Source: CAIWHR01 sp963843595 (GTDB lineage Bacteria > Pseudomonadota > Gammaproteobacteria > Burkholderiales > Casimicrobiaceae). Taken from it: a DNA stretch of 64,000 nt. The notes under the pieces were generated by a model. It was not told the origin of the DNA, did no database searches, and saw nothing but the letters and a program-made list of their open reading frames with translations. The translations under genes were made by a program, and so were the position numbers. The stretch is from positions 248,001-312,000 of the forward strand of contig CAWJLG010000012.1 of the NCBI GenBank assembly GCA_963843595.1. The letters are read 5' to 3'. Below are positions 28,753-37,845 of this stretch, in pieces (position 1 is the stretch's first letter; every line of letters starts with the position of its first letter).

Positions 28753-29454
28753 CTAGCTCACCGCGAGCAGCCGGTTCAATTGTGCGTCGTCGTCGAGCAG
28801 CGCGGAAGCCGGTGAATCGCTGACGACGCGTCCGCGGTCGAGCACGACGGCGCGATTGGCGACCGACAATGCCAGCCGCGCGTGCTGCTCGACCAGCACG
28901 ATCGTCATCCGCTCCGCGCGCACCAGATCGGTGATCACCTCGAGGATTTCCTGGACGATGATCGGCGCGAGGCCCTCCATCGGCTCGTCGAGCAGCAGCA
29001 GCTGCGGGTTGACCATCAATGCGCGGCCGATCGCGAGCATCTGCTGCTCGCCCCCCGAGAGCTGGTTGCCGAAGTTTCCCCGTCGCTCCTGAAGCCGCGG
29101 GAAGAATTCGTACACGCGCGCGAGGTCCCACGGGCCGGGCCGCGCGACCACCGTCAGATGCTCCTCGACCGTGAGCGACGGAAACATGAAGCGCTCCTGC
29201 GGCACCCACCCCAATCCCGCGCGCGCCCTCCGGTGCGGCGGCATGCCGTCCAGGTCCGCGCCGCGCCAGCGCACGACGCCGCCGTGCATGGTGGTGAGTC
29301 CCATGATCGTCGTGACCAGCGTGCTCTTGCCCACGCCGTTGCGGCCGAGCAGCGCGAGACTGTCGCCTTCTTCCAGCGCGAGCGAGACGCCGTCGAGGAC
29401 GACCGAGCTGCCGTAGCCGGCGCGCACGTTCTCGAGGGCGAGAATCTCAGCCAT
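28753..29454 (-). CDS. livF: Branched-chain amino acid-type ABC importer ATPase LivF
   Basis: 233 residues. Walker A LLGRNGVGKSTLVTTIMG, signature QLSGGEQQMLAIGRALM, Walker B LLLLDEPMEGLAPIIVQEIL, switch His in LVEQHARLA. It overlaps the end of livG by 8 bases. The motif order is that of LivF of HAAT importers. The ligand may be an aromatic acid rather than an amino acid, given the neighbouring dioxygenase genes; that is inference. Confidence 0.92.
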   Translation of the reverse strand: MAEILALENVRAGYGSSVVLDGVSLALEEGDSLALLGRNGVGKSTLVTTIMGLTTMHGGVVRWRGADLDGMPPHRRARAGLGWVPQERFMFPSLTVEEHLTVVARPGPWDLARVYEFFPRLQERRGNFGNQLSGGEQQMLAIGRALMVNPQLLLLDEPMEGLAPIIVQEILEVITDLVRAERMTIVLVEQHARLALSVANRAVVLDRGRVVSDSPASALLDDDAQLNRLLAVS

Positions 29455-30199
29455 GCTGCGCCTCGCCGAGGTACACCTCGCGCACGCGCCGGTCGCCGCC
29501 GATCTCGTCGGGCGTCCCTTCCACCAGCACCGCGCCGCCGACGAGTACGGTGATCCGCTCGGCGAAGCGGAAGACGAGTCCCATGTCGTGCTCGATGAAC
29601 AGGATCGTCACGTCGCGCGGCAGTCCTGCGATCACGGCAAAGAGCTCCGCGCTCTCCGCCGCCGGAATGCCCGCGGCAGGCTCGTCGAGCAACAGCACCC
29701 GCGGCCGCGTCGCGAGCGCCAGCGCGATCTCCAGCAGACGCTGCTTGCCGTAAGGAAGGTTGCGCGTGACCACGTCGGCGTCGCCGGCAAGCCGCAACCG
29801 GCCGAGGATTTCGCGCGCCTCGTCAATGGCCGCGCGCTCGGCGGCAATCGGGCGCCACCAGACGCCGCCGCGCCCCTCGCGCTCGCAGCAGGCGAGCGCG
29901 ACCGACTCCAGCACGGTGAGGCCGGGAAACAGCGTGTTGATCTGGAACGTGCGCGTCATCCCGCGCCGTACCCGCGCGTGCTGCGGCAGCGCCGTGACGT
30001 TCTCGTCGCCGAGAAAGACCTCACCCGCGGTCGGCGCCAGCACGCCGGTCAGCAGGTTGATGAACGTCGTCTTGCCTGCGCCGTTGGGTCCGATCAGCGC
30101 GTGCCGCGCGCCGGTCGGGAACGACAGGCTGATATCGGCGTTCGCGACGAACGCGCCGAACGACCTCCCCAGACCCACGGTGCGCAGGGCGACGGTCAT
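29447..30199 (-). CDS. livG: Branched-chain amino acid-type ABC importer ATPase LivG
   Basis: 250 residues. Walker A LIGPNGAGKTTFINLLTGVL, LivG-type Q-loop RTFQINTLFPGLTV, Walker B VLLLDEPAAGIPAAESAEL and IEHDMGLVFRFAERITVL. The signature region is unusual: NLPYGKQRLLEIALALA in place of LSYGQQR, still a YGxQR form. It starts by ATGA overlap with livM. Confidence 0.92.
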   Translation of the reverse strand: MTVALRTVGLGRSFGAFVANADISLSFPTGARHALIGPNGAGKTTFINLLTGVLAPTAGEVFLGDENVTALPQHARVRRGMTRTFQINTLFPGLTVLESVALACCEREGRGGVWWRPIAAERAAIDEAREILGRLRLAGDADVVTRNLPYGKQRLLEIALALATRPRVLLLDEPAAGIPAAESAELFAVIAGLPRDVTILFIEHDMGLVFRFAERITVLVGGAVLVEGTPDEIGGDRRVREVYLGEAQHG

Positions 30200-31197
30200 C
30201 GCCCCGTCCTCCGCCGGCGCTCGTCGAGCGCGGTCAGCCCGCCCATCAGGCCGCCGCGCGCGAACAGCACCAGCAGCACGAGCAGAAGGCCGAGCCAGAA
30301 TTGCCAGTACACCGGATTGAGGTTCGACAGGTAATTCTGGAGCAGCATGAACACGGCCGTGCCGATCAGCCCGCCGTAGAGATAGCCGGCGCCGCCGACC
30401 ACGAGCATGATCATGAGCTCGGCCGAACGCTGGAATCCGAACACGTCGATGCCGACGAACTGAGTGGCCTGCGCGAGGAGCGCACCGGCGATACCCGCGA
30501 TACCGGCACCGATCGTGTACACCGCGGTCAGCTTGCGTCGCACCGAGACACCGATCGCGGGCATCCGCTTCTCACCTTCCCGGATGCCCTTGAGGCTGAG
30601 GCCGAACGGCGAGCGAACGAGCGTGCGCACGAAACAGAACACGACGAACAGCACGACCAGGCTGTAGACATACGCGGTGCGGCCGGTGAGGTCGAAGCCG
30701 AACATGCCGAAGATCCTGCCCATCTCGATCCCGGTGAGACCGTCGACGCCGCCGGTGAGCCAGGCCGCCTGGTTCGCCGCCTCGAAGAGCATCAGACCGA
30801 TGCCCATCGTCACCATCAGGCGCGTCAGGTCCTGTCCGCGCACGATCAGAAAGCTCGTCAGCCATCCCGCCAGCGCCGCGACGGCAGCCGCGGCCGCGAG
30901 GCCCGACAGCGGTTCGCCCCAACCGTACCTCGCGAGCAGTCCCGCGGTGTACGCGCCCAGCCCGAAGAACGCAGCATGACCGAGGGTGATGATCCGCGCG
31001 TAGCCGAGGATGAGATCGAGCGACAGCGCGAACACGCCCATGATCAGGATCTGGCTGCCGAGCGTCAGATACTTCGGGAACAGGAAATAGCCGGCCACCG
31101 GAACCAGCCAGAACAGGATTTCGTACCGGTTCCAGCGCAGCGTGGCGAGCCGGCCGCGAGCGTCGCCCTGCGCTGCGGAAGATGGCGTGGCGCTCAC
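30196..31197 (-). CDS. livM: Branched-chain amino acid-type ABC importer permease LivM
   Basis: 333 residues from a GTG at 31197 that overlaps the livH stop (GTGA). Multiple membrane helices (ILFWLVPVAGYFLFPKYLTL), the family loop LSLDLILGYARIITLGHAAFFGLGAY and the ATPase contact GIREGEKRMPAIGVSV. The frame is open far upstream inside livH but that part is out-of-frame shadow. Partner of livH. Confidence 0.9.
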   Translation of the reverse strand: MSATPSSAAQGDARGRLATLRWNRYEILFWLVPVAGYFLFPKYLTLGSQILIMGVFALSLDLILGYARIITLGHAAFFGLGAYTAGLLARYGWGEPLSGLAAAAAVAALAGWLTSFLIVRGQDLTRLMVTMGIGLMLFEAANQAAWLTGGVDGLTGIEMGRIFGMFGFDLTGRTAYVYSLVVLFVVFCFVRTLVRSPFGLSLKGIREGEKRMPAIGVSVRRKLTAVYTIGAGIAGIAGALLAQATQFVGIDVFGFQRSAELMIMLVVGGAGYLYGGLIGTAVFMLLQNYLSNLNPVYWQFWLGLLLVLLVLFARGGLMGGLTALDERRRRTGR

Positions 31198-32060
31198 GCG
31201 CGCCTCCCGAACAGGCCGCTGGGAAACAGCAGCAACATCACCACCATTGCCACGTAGATGACGAACGAACCGACCTGCGGCACGTAGTACTTGCCGGCGA
31301 CGTCGAGGATCCCCAGGATCAGCGCCGCAACGAGCGGCCCCTTGATCGTGCCCGCGCCGCCGACGGCGACGACCAGCAGGAAATACACCATGTACTTCAG
31401 CGGGAACGTCGGATCGAGGCCGAGCACGTCGATGCCGAGTCCGCCGCCCAGGCCCGCGAGCGCCGAGCCAAGCGCAAACGTGAGGCTGAACACGCGGTAG
31501 ACGTCGATGCCCAGGCCGGCGGAGGCCTGCTGATTGTCGACCGAGGCCCTGATCGACGCGCCGAAACGCGTCCCCTCGAGGAGCATCACCAGCGCCACCG
31601 TGATGACCGCGACCAGCGCGATCAGAAACAGCCGATAGGCGCCCAGATCGAGCCCGAGCACGTGCACCTGGCCGCGCAGGAAGTCGGGCAGGCGTACCGG
31701 CTGCTGCTGCGAGCCGAACACCCAGGTCGCCGCGGCGACGGACATGAACACGAGACCGATGCTGAACAGCACCTGATCGAGGTGGGTCGCCCGATACAGC
31801 CGGCGATAGAGGAGCCGTTCGAGCACGATGCCGAAGAGCCCCGAAACGACGAACGCAATCGGCAGCGCCGCGAGAAACGGCACGCCCATCCGGTTCATCG
31901 CGACCACGCAAGCGTAGCCGCCGACCATCGCGAAGGCGCCGTGCGCGAGGTTGACGAAATTCATCAGTCCCATCGTCACCGACAGCCCGATGCTGATGAC
32001 GAAGAGCAGGCAGCCGTAGGCGAGCCCGTCGAAAACGATGCCGATGAGGTTGCCGAACAT
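31194..32060 (-). CDS. livH: Branched-chain amino acid-type ABC importer permease LivH
   Basis: 288 residues with eight or so helices. LivH features: DGLAYGCLLFVISIGLSVTM near the N-terminus, GLMNFVNLAHGAFAMVGGY, and FGASIRASVDNQQASAGLGI as the coupling loop. First gene of livHMGF. A 170-base gap with nothing recognisable separates it from ligB upstream on the same strand. Confidence 0.92.
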   Translation of the reverse strand: MFGNLIGIVFDGLAYGCLLFVISIGLSVTMGLMNFVNLAHGAFAMVGGYACVVAMNRMGVPFLAALPIAFVVSGLFGIVLERLLYRRLYRATHLDQVLFSIGLVFMSVAAATWVFGSQQQPVRLPDFLRGQVHVLGLDLGAYRLFLIALVAVITVALVMLLEGTRFGASIRASVDNQQASAGLGIDVYRVFSLTFALGSALAGLGGGLGIDVLGLDPTFPLKYMVYFLLVVAVGGAGTIKGPLVAALILGILDVAGKYYVPQVGSFVIYVAMVVMLLLFPSGLFGRRA

Positions 32061-32230
32061 GGCGCGGCGCGGAGGGCTACGGGGCCGGTTTCCCGGAGCC
32101 CTTCCGTCGGCGGGAGCGCCCCGTCAAACTGCCCGCCAGGCTCCCCGGTTCCCGCGGATGCGGACCACGTGCACGCCGCACGAGGCCCGCGTTTCCGGCG
32201 GACGCCGCCCGCTCCACCCCGGTCATCGGC

Positions 32231-33073
32231 TCACGCCCGGTTTTCCAGAACAAGCAGGCCCGCCGCGGTGTTCGAGATCGGAATGTGATAGTTGGAATGC
32301 ACCTTCTCGACGTTCTTCCCGAGCATGCCGCGCGCGATCAGCCAGTTGACGAGCTCCACCCCCTGCGCCCCCGCGAGCTCGACCAGCTGCGGGATCGAGT
32401 AGCGCGTCAGGGCTTCCGGATCATTGACGATCTTCTCCATGCACATCAGGTCGAACTCCTTGTTGATGAAGCCGGCGCGCGTGCCGTCGAGCTGATGCGA
32501 CAGTCCGCCGGTGCCGATGACGACCACCCGCAGGTCCTCGTCGTAGGCGTCGATCGCGCGGCCGATCGCCTGCCCCAGCTTGTAGCACCGCGCCGGGGTC
32601 GGCAGCGGGTGCTGCACGGTGTTGACCGAGATCGGCACCGTTGTCACCGGCCAATCGGCACCGCCCGGCCAAAGCAGCGCCATCGGCAGCGCGAAACCGT
32701 GGTCGACGAGCATCTCCTGGCAGGTGACGACGTCGAACTCGTCCGCGACCAGGGACTCGATGATGTGCCAGGACAGGCTCGGGTCGCCGCGGAACGGCGT
32801 CAGCGACGGGATGCCCCAGCCTTCGTCGGCGTTGACGTACTGCGGAGCCGCTCCGACGGCGAAGGTCGGCATCTTGTCGAGGAAGAAATTGAGCCCGTGA
32901 TCGTTGTACGCGACGACTGCGACGTCCGGCTTCACCCTGGACAGCCACTCGTGCACCCGCTCGAAGCCGCCGAAGAACGGCTTCCAGTAGGGATCGTCCT
33001 GCAGGTTCTTCGCGATCGCCCTGCCGATCGCGGGAATGTGCGACGTGCTGACGGTACCGACGATTCTCGCCAT
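32231..33073 (-). CDS. ligB: Extradiol dioxygenase, LigB type (protocatechuate 4,5-dioxygenase beta subunit)
   Basis: 280 residues, matching LigB along its length: start MARIVGTVSTSHIPAIGRAI with the metal His (SHIPA), YNDHGLNFFLDKMPTFAVGA with the second His, DEFDVVTCQEMLVDHGFALP, VIGTGGLSHQLDGTRAGFIN and the Glu-containing INKEFDL. Class III extradiol enzymes use Fe(II) to open protocatechuate between C4 and C5; gallate-type substrates are possible. It ends far from, and begins 2 bases after, ligA, so the two make the alpha/beta enzyme. Confidence 0.92.
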   Translation of the reverse strand: MARIVGTVSTSHIPAIGRAIAKNLQDDPYWKPFFGGFERVHEWLSRVKPDVAVVAYNDHGLNFFLDKMPTFAVGAAPQYVNADEGWGIPSLTPFRGDPSLSWHIIESLVADEFDVVTCQEMLVDHGFALPMALLWPGGADWPVTTVPISVNTVQHPLPTPARCYKLGQAIGRAIDAYDEDLRVVVIGTGGLSHQLDGTRAGFINKEFDLMCMEKIVNDPEALTRYSIPQLVELAGAQGVELVNWLIARGMLGKNVEKVHSNYHIPISNTAAGLLVLENRA

Positions 33074-33075
33074 GA

Positions 33076-33430
33076 TTATCTCCCCGCCGCCACGAGCTTT
33101 GCTTTGAACGCATCCTTGGTCATGCCGGTCTGCTGGGCGCCGACGTCCTGAACGTCGAGGCCGAAGATGCCGGCGAACTTCGCGAGGTAATAGATATTGC
33201 CGCCGGCGGCGATCAGTTCGAGCACGTTGCGGTGGCGGATCGCGGCTTTCTGCGCGTCATCGAGGCCGTACTTGCGGCAATACGCTTCCTCGTCGCGAAG
33301 GAATTCGTCGCGATTGGCCGCCGCGTTGAACGAGTAACACATCTTGTTGAGGGCGTAGCCCTTCTGCGCCTGCTCTGCCGTCGAAGATCGTGGTGCCCGG
33401 AATCTCGGGCCTGCTGCGCTGCGCGTTCAT
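33076..33430 (-). pseudogene. ligA: Protocatechuate 4,5-dioxygenase alpha subunit LigA, frameshifted
   Basis: The start is ATG at 33430, five bases after GGAGGA. The first 17 codons read MNAQRSRPEIPGTTIFD, then the family match moves to the next frame: AEQAQKGYALNKMCYSFNAA, continuing to the stop at 33076. Dropping one C from the pair at 33378-33379 (extra G on the coding strand) restores a 117-residue LigA whose spacing (IFDAEQAQKGY) fits the known family (VFTAQRARKGY). As it stands only 88 residues from ATG 33342 are readable, still including the body of the subunit (NRDEFLRDEEAYCRKYGL, AAGGNIYYLAKFAGIFG). A sequencing error is as likely as true decay. Confidence 0.85.
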
Positions 33431-33499
33431 GAGCATCCTCCTGTCGGACCGGGGGGTGACCGGTGGCTCGATTCTCGGTCACTGTCGCGGGCGGCCGAC

Positions 33500-33513
33500 T
33501 TGATCAAGCTCAA
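33500..33513. promoter_or_regulatory. FNR/Anr-like palindrome upstream of ligA
   Basis: TTGATCAAGCTCAA differs at one base from the FNR/Anr consensus TTGAT-N4-ATCAA. It sits about 70 bases before the ligA start, in the 179-base gap between the tautomerase and ligA genes. A chance match is possible; no matching -10 box was identified. Confidence 0.25.
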
Positions 33514-33609
33514 GTGGAGCGCTGCATCCATGCGCCTTTCCTCGCCGGGTGTCCGGCCTTCGGCGCAGCAAAGATCTTCCATCGCTTCCGCGGTCGACGG
33601 AACGGCGCG

Positions 33610-34716
33610 TCAGGCGGCGCGCCGCAGTGACTCGCGGCCATCCCAGACCGACGCCGGTACCAGCACCTCGCCGCGCATGATCAGCCGCGCCGTGCGCAGC
33701 AACGCCGCGCGGACCACCTTCTGCGAGTCGTTCGGATCGAGCTCCAGCTCGACGGTGAACTCGCCGGTCGGATGCTCCACCGACACCGCCTTGACGCGAC
33801 CTCCCGGCAGCTGCGCGACCCCCTCGGCGACCGAGCCGGACAGCACCCCCGCGGTGGCCAGCGTCACCGCGCCGAGAACCCCGACGGCGGCGTGGCAGTC
33901 ATGCGGAATGAAGGTCCTGGAACACAGGCTGCCGCCGGCGCGCGGCGGCGCGATCAGCGACATCTTGGGCACCACCTTCTTGCGCACGTCGCCGAGGTTC
34001 ATCGCCGGACCGGCCTGGAGACGGATCGACTCGAGCCGCGCCTTGAGGTCCGCGTCGGCGTTGAGCTCGTCGCGCGATTCGTAGCCGGTCTTGCCCAGGT
34101 CGGCCGCGCGGATCACGATCACCGGCATGCCGTTGTCGATGCAGGTGACCGACACGCCGTCGAAGCTGTCCACGACGCGTCCCGTCGGCAGCAGCTTGCC
34201 GCAGACCGAGCCCTCGGTTTCGAGGAAATTGATCTTGATCGGTGCGCTGGTGCCGGGCACGCCGTCGATCCGCGCGTCGCCGTCGTAGGTGAGACGCCCG
34301 CCCGGGGTCTGCAGGATGACGTCGCTCAGCATGCCCGTGTTGCGCGTCAGGATGCGCGCCGTCGTTTCCGTCCCGGTCGCCTTGATGAGGCCACGCTCAA
34401 GCCCGAAGGGACCGACCGCCGCGAGCATGTTGCCGCAATTCGGGGTCGTATCCACCCGCGCCTCCTCGATCAGCACCTGCGCGAACAGGAACTCGAGGTC
34501 GACGCCGGGCGTCGCGGAACGCGACACGATGCCGGCCTTGCTGGTCAACGGATCCGCGCCGCCGAGCCCGTCGATCTGACGCGAATCCGGCGAACCCATT
34601 GCAGCGAGCAGCACGCGGTCGCGCAGGGCCACGTCGGAAGGGAGGTCGGATTCGAGGAAGAACGGACCGCGCGACGTGCCGCCACGCATGAACAGGCAAG
34701 GGATCGCGGTTTGCAT
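33610..34716 (-). CDS. galD: 4-oxalomesaconate tautomerase / PrpF-fold isomerase
   Basis: 368 residues from the ATG at 34716, seven bases after GGAG; 11 extra residues are possible upstream. PrpF/GalD fold motifs: CLFMRGGTSRGPFF at the N-terminus, DTTPNCGNMLAAVGPF with the catalytic-type Cys, and SRTFIPHDCHAAVGVLGAV. PrpF isomerises 2-methylaconitate, GalD/LigU isomerises 4-oxalomesaconate. Placement directly upstream of ligAB favours the protocatechuate/gallate 4,5-cleavage pathway. The other downstream genes (ligC, ligI, ligJ, ligK types) are not in the window. Confidence 0.82.
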   Translation of the reverse strand: MQTAIPCLFMRGGTSRGPFFLESDLPSDVALRDRVLLAAMGSPDSRQIDGLGGADPLTSKAGIVSRSATPGVDLEFLFAQVLIEEARVDTTPNCGNMLAAVGPFGLERGLIKATGTETTARILTRNTGMLSDVILQTPGGRLTYDGDARIDGVPGTSAPIKINFLETEGSVCGKLLPTGRVVDSFDGVSVTCIDNGMPVIVIRAADLGKTGYESRDELNADADLKARLESIRLQAGPAMNLGDVRKKVVPKMSLIAPPRAGGSLCSRTFIPHDCHAAVGVLGAVTLATAGVLSGSVAEGVAQLPGGRVKAVSVEHPTGEFTVELELDPNDSQKVVRAALLRTARLIMRGEVLVPASVWDGRESLRRAA

Positions 34717-34786
34717 GATGATCTCCGCACCGATGGCGTTTCGAGGCATCTTGCGCCCGGCGCCGTTCAGATGGAAGTAGCATTTC

Positions 34787-34792
34787 TATACT
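34787..34792 (+). promoter_or_regulatory. Candidate -10 box between divergent galD and GlcG-like genes
   Basis: TATACT, 5 of 6 to the -10 consensus, about 106 bases before the GlcG-like start; no convincing -35 box is at the right distance. The surrounding CTATACTAG is nearly symmetric, so either direction is possible. Confidence 0.25.
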
Positions 34793-34897
34793 AGCAGGTA
34801 TGCCGATCACGCATGGTCCGTCGGCAGGCCTAGAATGCCGGTGCCACGCGCCAGCTCGCGATCATCGACGATTCCAGACCGAAAGGACGCTTCGCCC

Positions 34898-35341
34898 ATG
34901 CGCACGCAACCGGTGCTCCAGCACGACGAGGCGCTCGCCGCCATCGAGGCGATCCGGCGCGAACTCGCACAACGCGGCAAGACGGCCGTGATCGCCGTCG
35001 CCGACGCGCATGGCGAACTCATCGCGCTCCTGCGCCTCGACGGAGCGCCCGAGAGTTCGGTTCGCGTCGCCACGAACAAGGTCTTCACCGCCGCGCGACT
35101 GCGCAGACCCACCCGCGTGCTCGGCGCGACGCTGCGCAGCCGCGGGACCGACATCGCTTTCTACGGCGACGGGCGCTATACCGGATTCGGCGGCGGGCTG
35201 CCCGTGACCGTCGGCGAAACCGTCGTCGGCGCGATCGCCGTCAGCGGCCTTTCCGATGCCGAGGACGAGGCGCTCGCCGCGATCGGCATCGCGGCGATCC
35301 CCGGCGCCAATCCGCCGCCACCGGCGAACGCGGGGCCCTGA
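34898..35341 (+). CDS. GlcG/HbpS-family protein
   Basis: 147 residues from the ATG at 34898. The GlcG/HbpS (DUF336) fold is shown by ALAAIEAIRRELAQRGKTAV, IAVADAHGELIALLRLDGAP, SVRVATNKVFTAARL and GLPVTVGETVVGAIAVSG. Some members bind haem, but family functions vary and many sit beside catabolic genes. It faces away from galD, and is convergent with livK (44 bases). Confidence 0.85.
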   Translation: MRTQPVLQHDEALAAIEAIRRELAQRGKTAVIAVADAHGELIALLRLDGAPESSVRVATNKVFTAARLRRPTRVLGATLRSRGTDIAFYGDGRYTGFGGGLPVTVGETVVGAIAVSGLSDAEDEALAAIGIAAIPGANPPPPANAGP

Positions 35342-35384
35342 CACGCCGGTCGCACCGCGGACCGCGGCGCGGCCGGCGTCCGCG

Positions 35385-36530
35385 CTACTTTGCGGACACG
35401 GCCGGCAGCGTCGCGATGACCTGCTGCTTGCCGTCGACCACCTTGGTCATGTAGCTCTCGCGGTCGAGGTCGCCGTTGTCGTCGAAGCTGACGTCGAGCA
35501 GGATGCCCGGGTAATCCTTCGCCGACAGCTTGATCCCGTGCATCGCCTTCGCGAACGCCTTCGGATCGAACTTGCCGATCTTCTCCGTGACCGCCTTGAC
35601 GATGTACATTGCGCTGTAACCCTTCAGTCCGTTGTGATCGGACTTGCTCCTGTATTCCCGCTGGAATTTCTCGTCGAACGCCTTGACGGTGGCCTCCGGC
35701 GCATCGGCAGTCAGGCCCACGTGCGCCGTCGCGCCGTTGGCCGCCTCGCCGGCAAGCTCGATGACCTTCTGGCTGGTGAGCACGGTTTCGCCGATGATCG
35801 GCTTGTCGTAGCCCTGCTTCCTGAGCTCGCGCAACAGCCGCGCCGCCTCTTCCTCGTTGGTGTAGACGAACAGCGCATCGGCGTTGGCCTGCTTCGCCTT
35901 GAGCACCGCGCCCGAGAAATCGACCTGGCCGGGATCGGTCGGGATGTCGGCGGCGACCTTGATTCCCTGGGCGTCGAGCGCCTTCATGATCACGTCGCGA
36001 CCGCCCTTCCCGAAGTCATTGTTCACCCAGACCACCGCGACGTTCTTCGCCTTGACCTGCTCCTTGATGTAGCGCGCCACCTTCGGCATCGCCGTCGACT
36101 GCGTGAACGACGTGCGGAAGATGTACGGATTGCCCTGCTGCGTGATGTTGGCCGCCTCGCCGCCGGTGAAATTCGGGATCTCGGCGCGCCGGGTTTCGGC
36201 CATGCTGACGATGATCGAGCCGGAAAACACCGGCCCCATCACCACGTAGGCGCCCTGGTCGACCGCCTTCTGCGCCAGTGCCTTGGCGATCGCCGGGTTG
36301 GTCTGCGTGTCCGACGACGTGTACTCGATCTGGCGGCCCAGAATTCCGCCGGCGGCGTTGATTTCCTTCACGGCAAGCTTGGCACCGTTGTCGAAGTTGG
36401 TGCCCGACGTCGCCCCGGTGCCCGACAGTTCGACCAGTCCGAAGATCTTGACGGGGCCGGTCTGCGCCAACGCGGGTGCGGCCGCGACAGACAGCAAGAG
36501 GGCCGCGAGGACCCCGAACGCTCGAAACAT
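35385..36530 (-). CDS. livK: Liv-type ABC importer periplasmic binding protein
   Basis: 381 residues; the start at 36530 is fixed by AAGGAGG six bases upstream. Signal peptide FRAFGVLAALLLSVAAAPALA, then the type I periplasmic fold (VKIFGLVELSGTGATSGTNF, GGILGRQIEYTSSDTQTNPA). Probably delivers its ligand to livHMGF 3.3 kb away on the same strand, since no other permease set is close. It follows the LarA-like gene by 64 bases, hinting that the ligand is a hydroxy acid or an aromatic acid. Confidence 0.92.
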   Translation of the reverse strand: MFRAFGVLAALLLSVAAAPALAQTGPVKIFGLVELSGTGATSGTNFDNGAKLAVKEINAAGGILGRQIEYTSSDTQTNPAIAKALAQKAVDQGAYVVMGPVFSGSIIVSMAETRRAEIPNFTGGEAANITQQGNPYIFRTSFTQSTAMPKVARYIKEQVKAKNVAVVWVNNDFGKGGRDVIMKALDAQGIKVAADIPTDPGQVDFSGAVLKAKQANADALFVYTNEEEAARLLRELRKQGYDKPIIGETVLTSQKVIELAGEAANGATAHVGLTADAPEATVKAFDEKFQREYRSKSDHNGLKGYSAMYIVKAVTEKIGKFDPKAFAKAMHGIKLSAKDYPGILLDVSFDDNGDLDRESYMTKVVDGKQQVIATLPAVSAK

Positions 36531-36594
36531 GTCTTCCTCCTTGGTGTGGGCGGCGACCGATGTCGGTCTGCCTTCCCGCCGCGGCCGCGCGTCG

Positions 36595-37845
36595 CTAGCC
36601 TTTCCTGAGCCGATACAGCATCTCGCCGGCACGGGGGACGCAGAGAATACCTTCGCGCTCGCGCCCCGTCCATGCCGCCGGATCGATCGATGCCGGATCG
36701 CGATAGCCGAGGTTGATGCGCCGGCACCGCTCGGGCGGGATCCCGGTCGCGAGCGTCACCGTGACCCGTGGCGTCTCGATGCCGGTCGCGCGATCATAGG
36801 TTCCCAACCCCTTCACATGGGTGGAATGCGCGAGCACGCCGCCGGGATACTTCGCGAATCGTTCCGGCTGGGCGAGAAAGTAGTCGCGGCAGTGGTATCC
36901 GATTTCGTCGAGCACGTGGCCGTGGGTGTAGCTCACCTCGTGGATGTGCGGCGCGTAGATGATGACCTCGCCACCGTCGGCGACGACGGGTTCGATCTTG
37001 TACATGCCCTTGCCCGCGGTCCACACGTCGGCGTACATCGGCGGCATCACCGACAGCACCTGCCGCACCGGTGCGTCGAGCCAGACGATATGCCGCTGTG
37101 CGGAAAGCGCCGACGCACGCTCCCACGCGTCGCGCGCCGAACCGAAGTACAGTCCGGCCATCCCCGCCTGGGTGACCACCAGCGCGAAGCACGCCGTCGG
37201 CACCGTGACCATCGCCGCGGCGCGGTCGATGACGGCGCGCACCGGCGTGTAGCCGGAACCGATCACCTCGTAGTTGGTGATCAGGGCGCCGAGCCAGTGG
37301 GTGAAGTTGATGACTTCGGGCCCGGCGATGCCGGGGAAGAAGTACTTGTTGCCGCCCGAGAAGCCGACGACCTCGTGCGGAAATACCGGCCCGCAGATGA
37401 CGAGCTGGTCGTAGTCGAAGATGCGGCGGTTGAGCGACACCTTCACCGGCTGCGCAAGCCTGCCGCCGGAGAGCGTATCGATGTCGGCGGCGGAAATTTC
37501 GCCGATGGTCGTGAACGTCGCCGGATCGTTCCACTCGTGGTTGAAGATGCGCGAATCGCCGACCCGGCCCTCGACGACCGTGGCGCCGACGAGCTTGCCG
37601 AGCGCGGCATCGTCCATCGGCTGGTGCGTGCCGAGCGCGACGAGGAAGTCGACGGCGGTCGCCTTGCCGGCGAGCGACTCCCGGAAGAGCTCGAACAGCA
37701 GAGCCATCGGCATTGTGCGCGTGCCGTCCGGGATGATGAACAGCACGCGCTTGCCGGCCAGTGCCAGCGAATCGAGCCCGGCGCGCACGATTTCGCGCAC
37801 CTCGCTCGCTGTCAGATAGCGATCGGTGAACCCGGATCCGTCCAT
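36595..37845 (-). CDS. LarA-superfamily nickel-pincer racemase/epimerase, substrate unknown
   Basis: 416 residues from the ATG at 37845. It aligns to LarA through IIPDGTRTMPM (Arg), ALGTHQPMDD (His), FPHEVVGFSGGNKYFFPGIA (His and the Lys expected to hold the pyridinium cofactor, about residue 168) and VINFTHW (His). All the residues needed for nickel-pincer catalysis are thus present. It is clearly diverged from the larA across the strand and has a Trp-rich substrate region. LarA homologues are known to act on various 2-hydroxy acids; the substrate here cannot be read. It is upstream of livK on the same strand and shares a 145-base divergent region with larA. Confidence 0.88.
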   Translation of the reverse strand: MDGSGFTDRYLTASEVREIVRAGLDSLALAGKRVLFIIPDGTRTMPMALLFELFRESLAGKATAVDFLVALGTHQPMDDAALGKLVGATVVEGRVGDSRIFNHEWNDPATFTTIGEISAADIDTLSGGRLAQPVKVSLNRRIFDYDQLVICGPVFPHEVVGFSGGNKYFFPGIAGPEVINFTHWLGALITNYEVIGSGYTPVRAVIDRAAAMVTVPTACFALVVTQAGMAGLYFGSARDAWERASALSAQRHIVWLDAPVRQVLSVMPPMYADVWTAGKGMYKIEPVVADGGEVIIYAPHIHEVSYTHGHVLDEIGYHCRDYFLAQPERFAKYPGGVLAHSTHVKGLGTYDRATGIETPRVTVTLATGIPPERCRRINLGYRDPASIDPAAWTGREREGILCVPRAGEMLYRLRKG

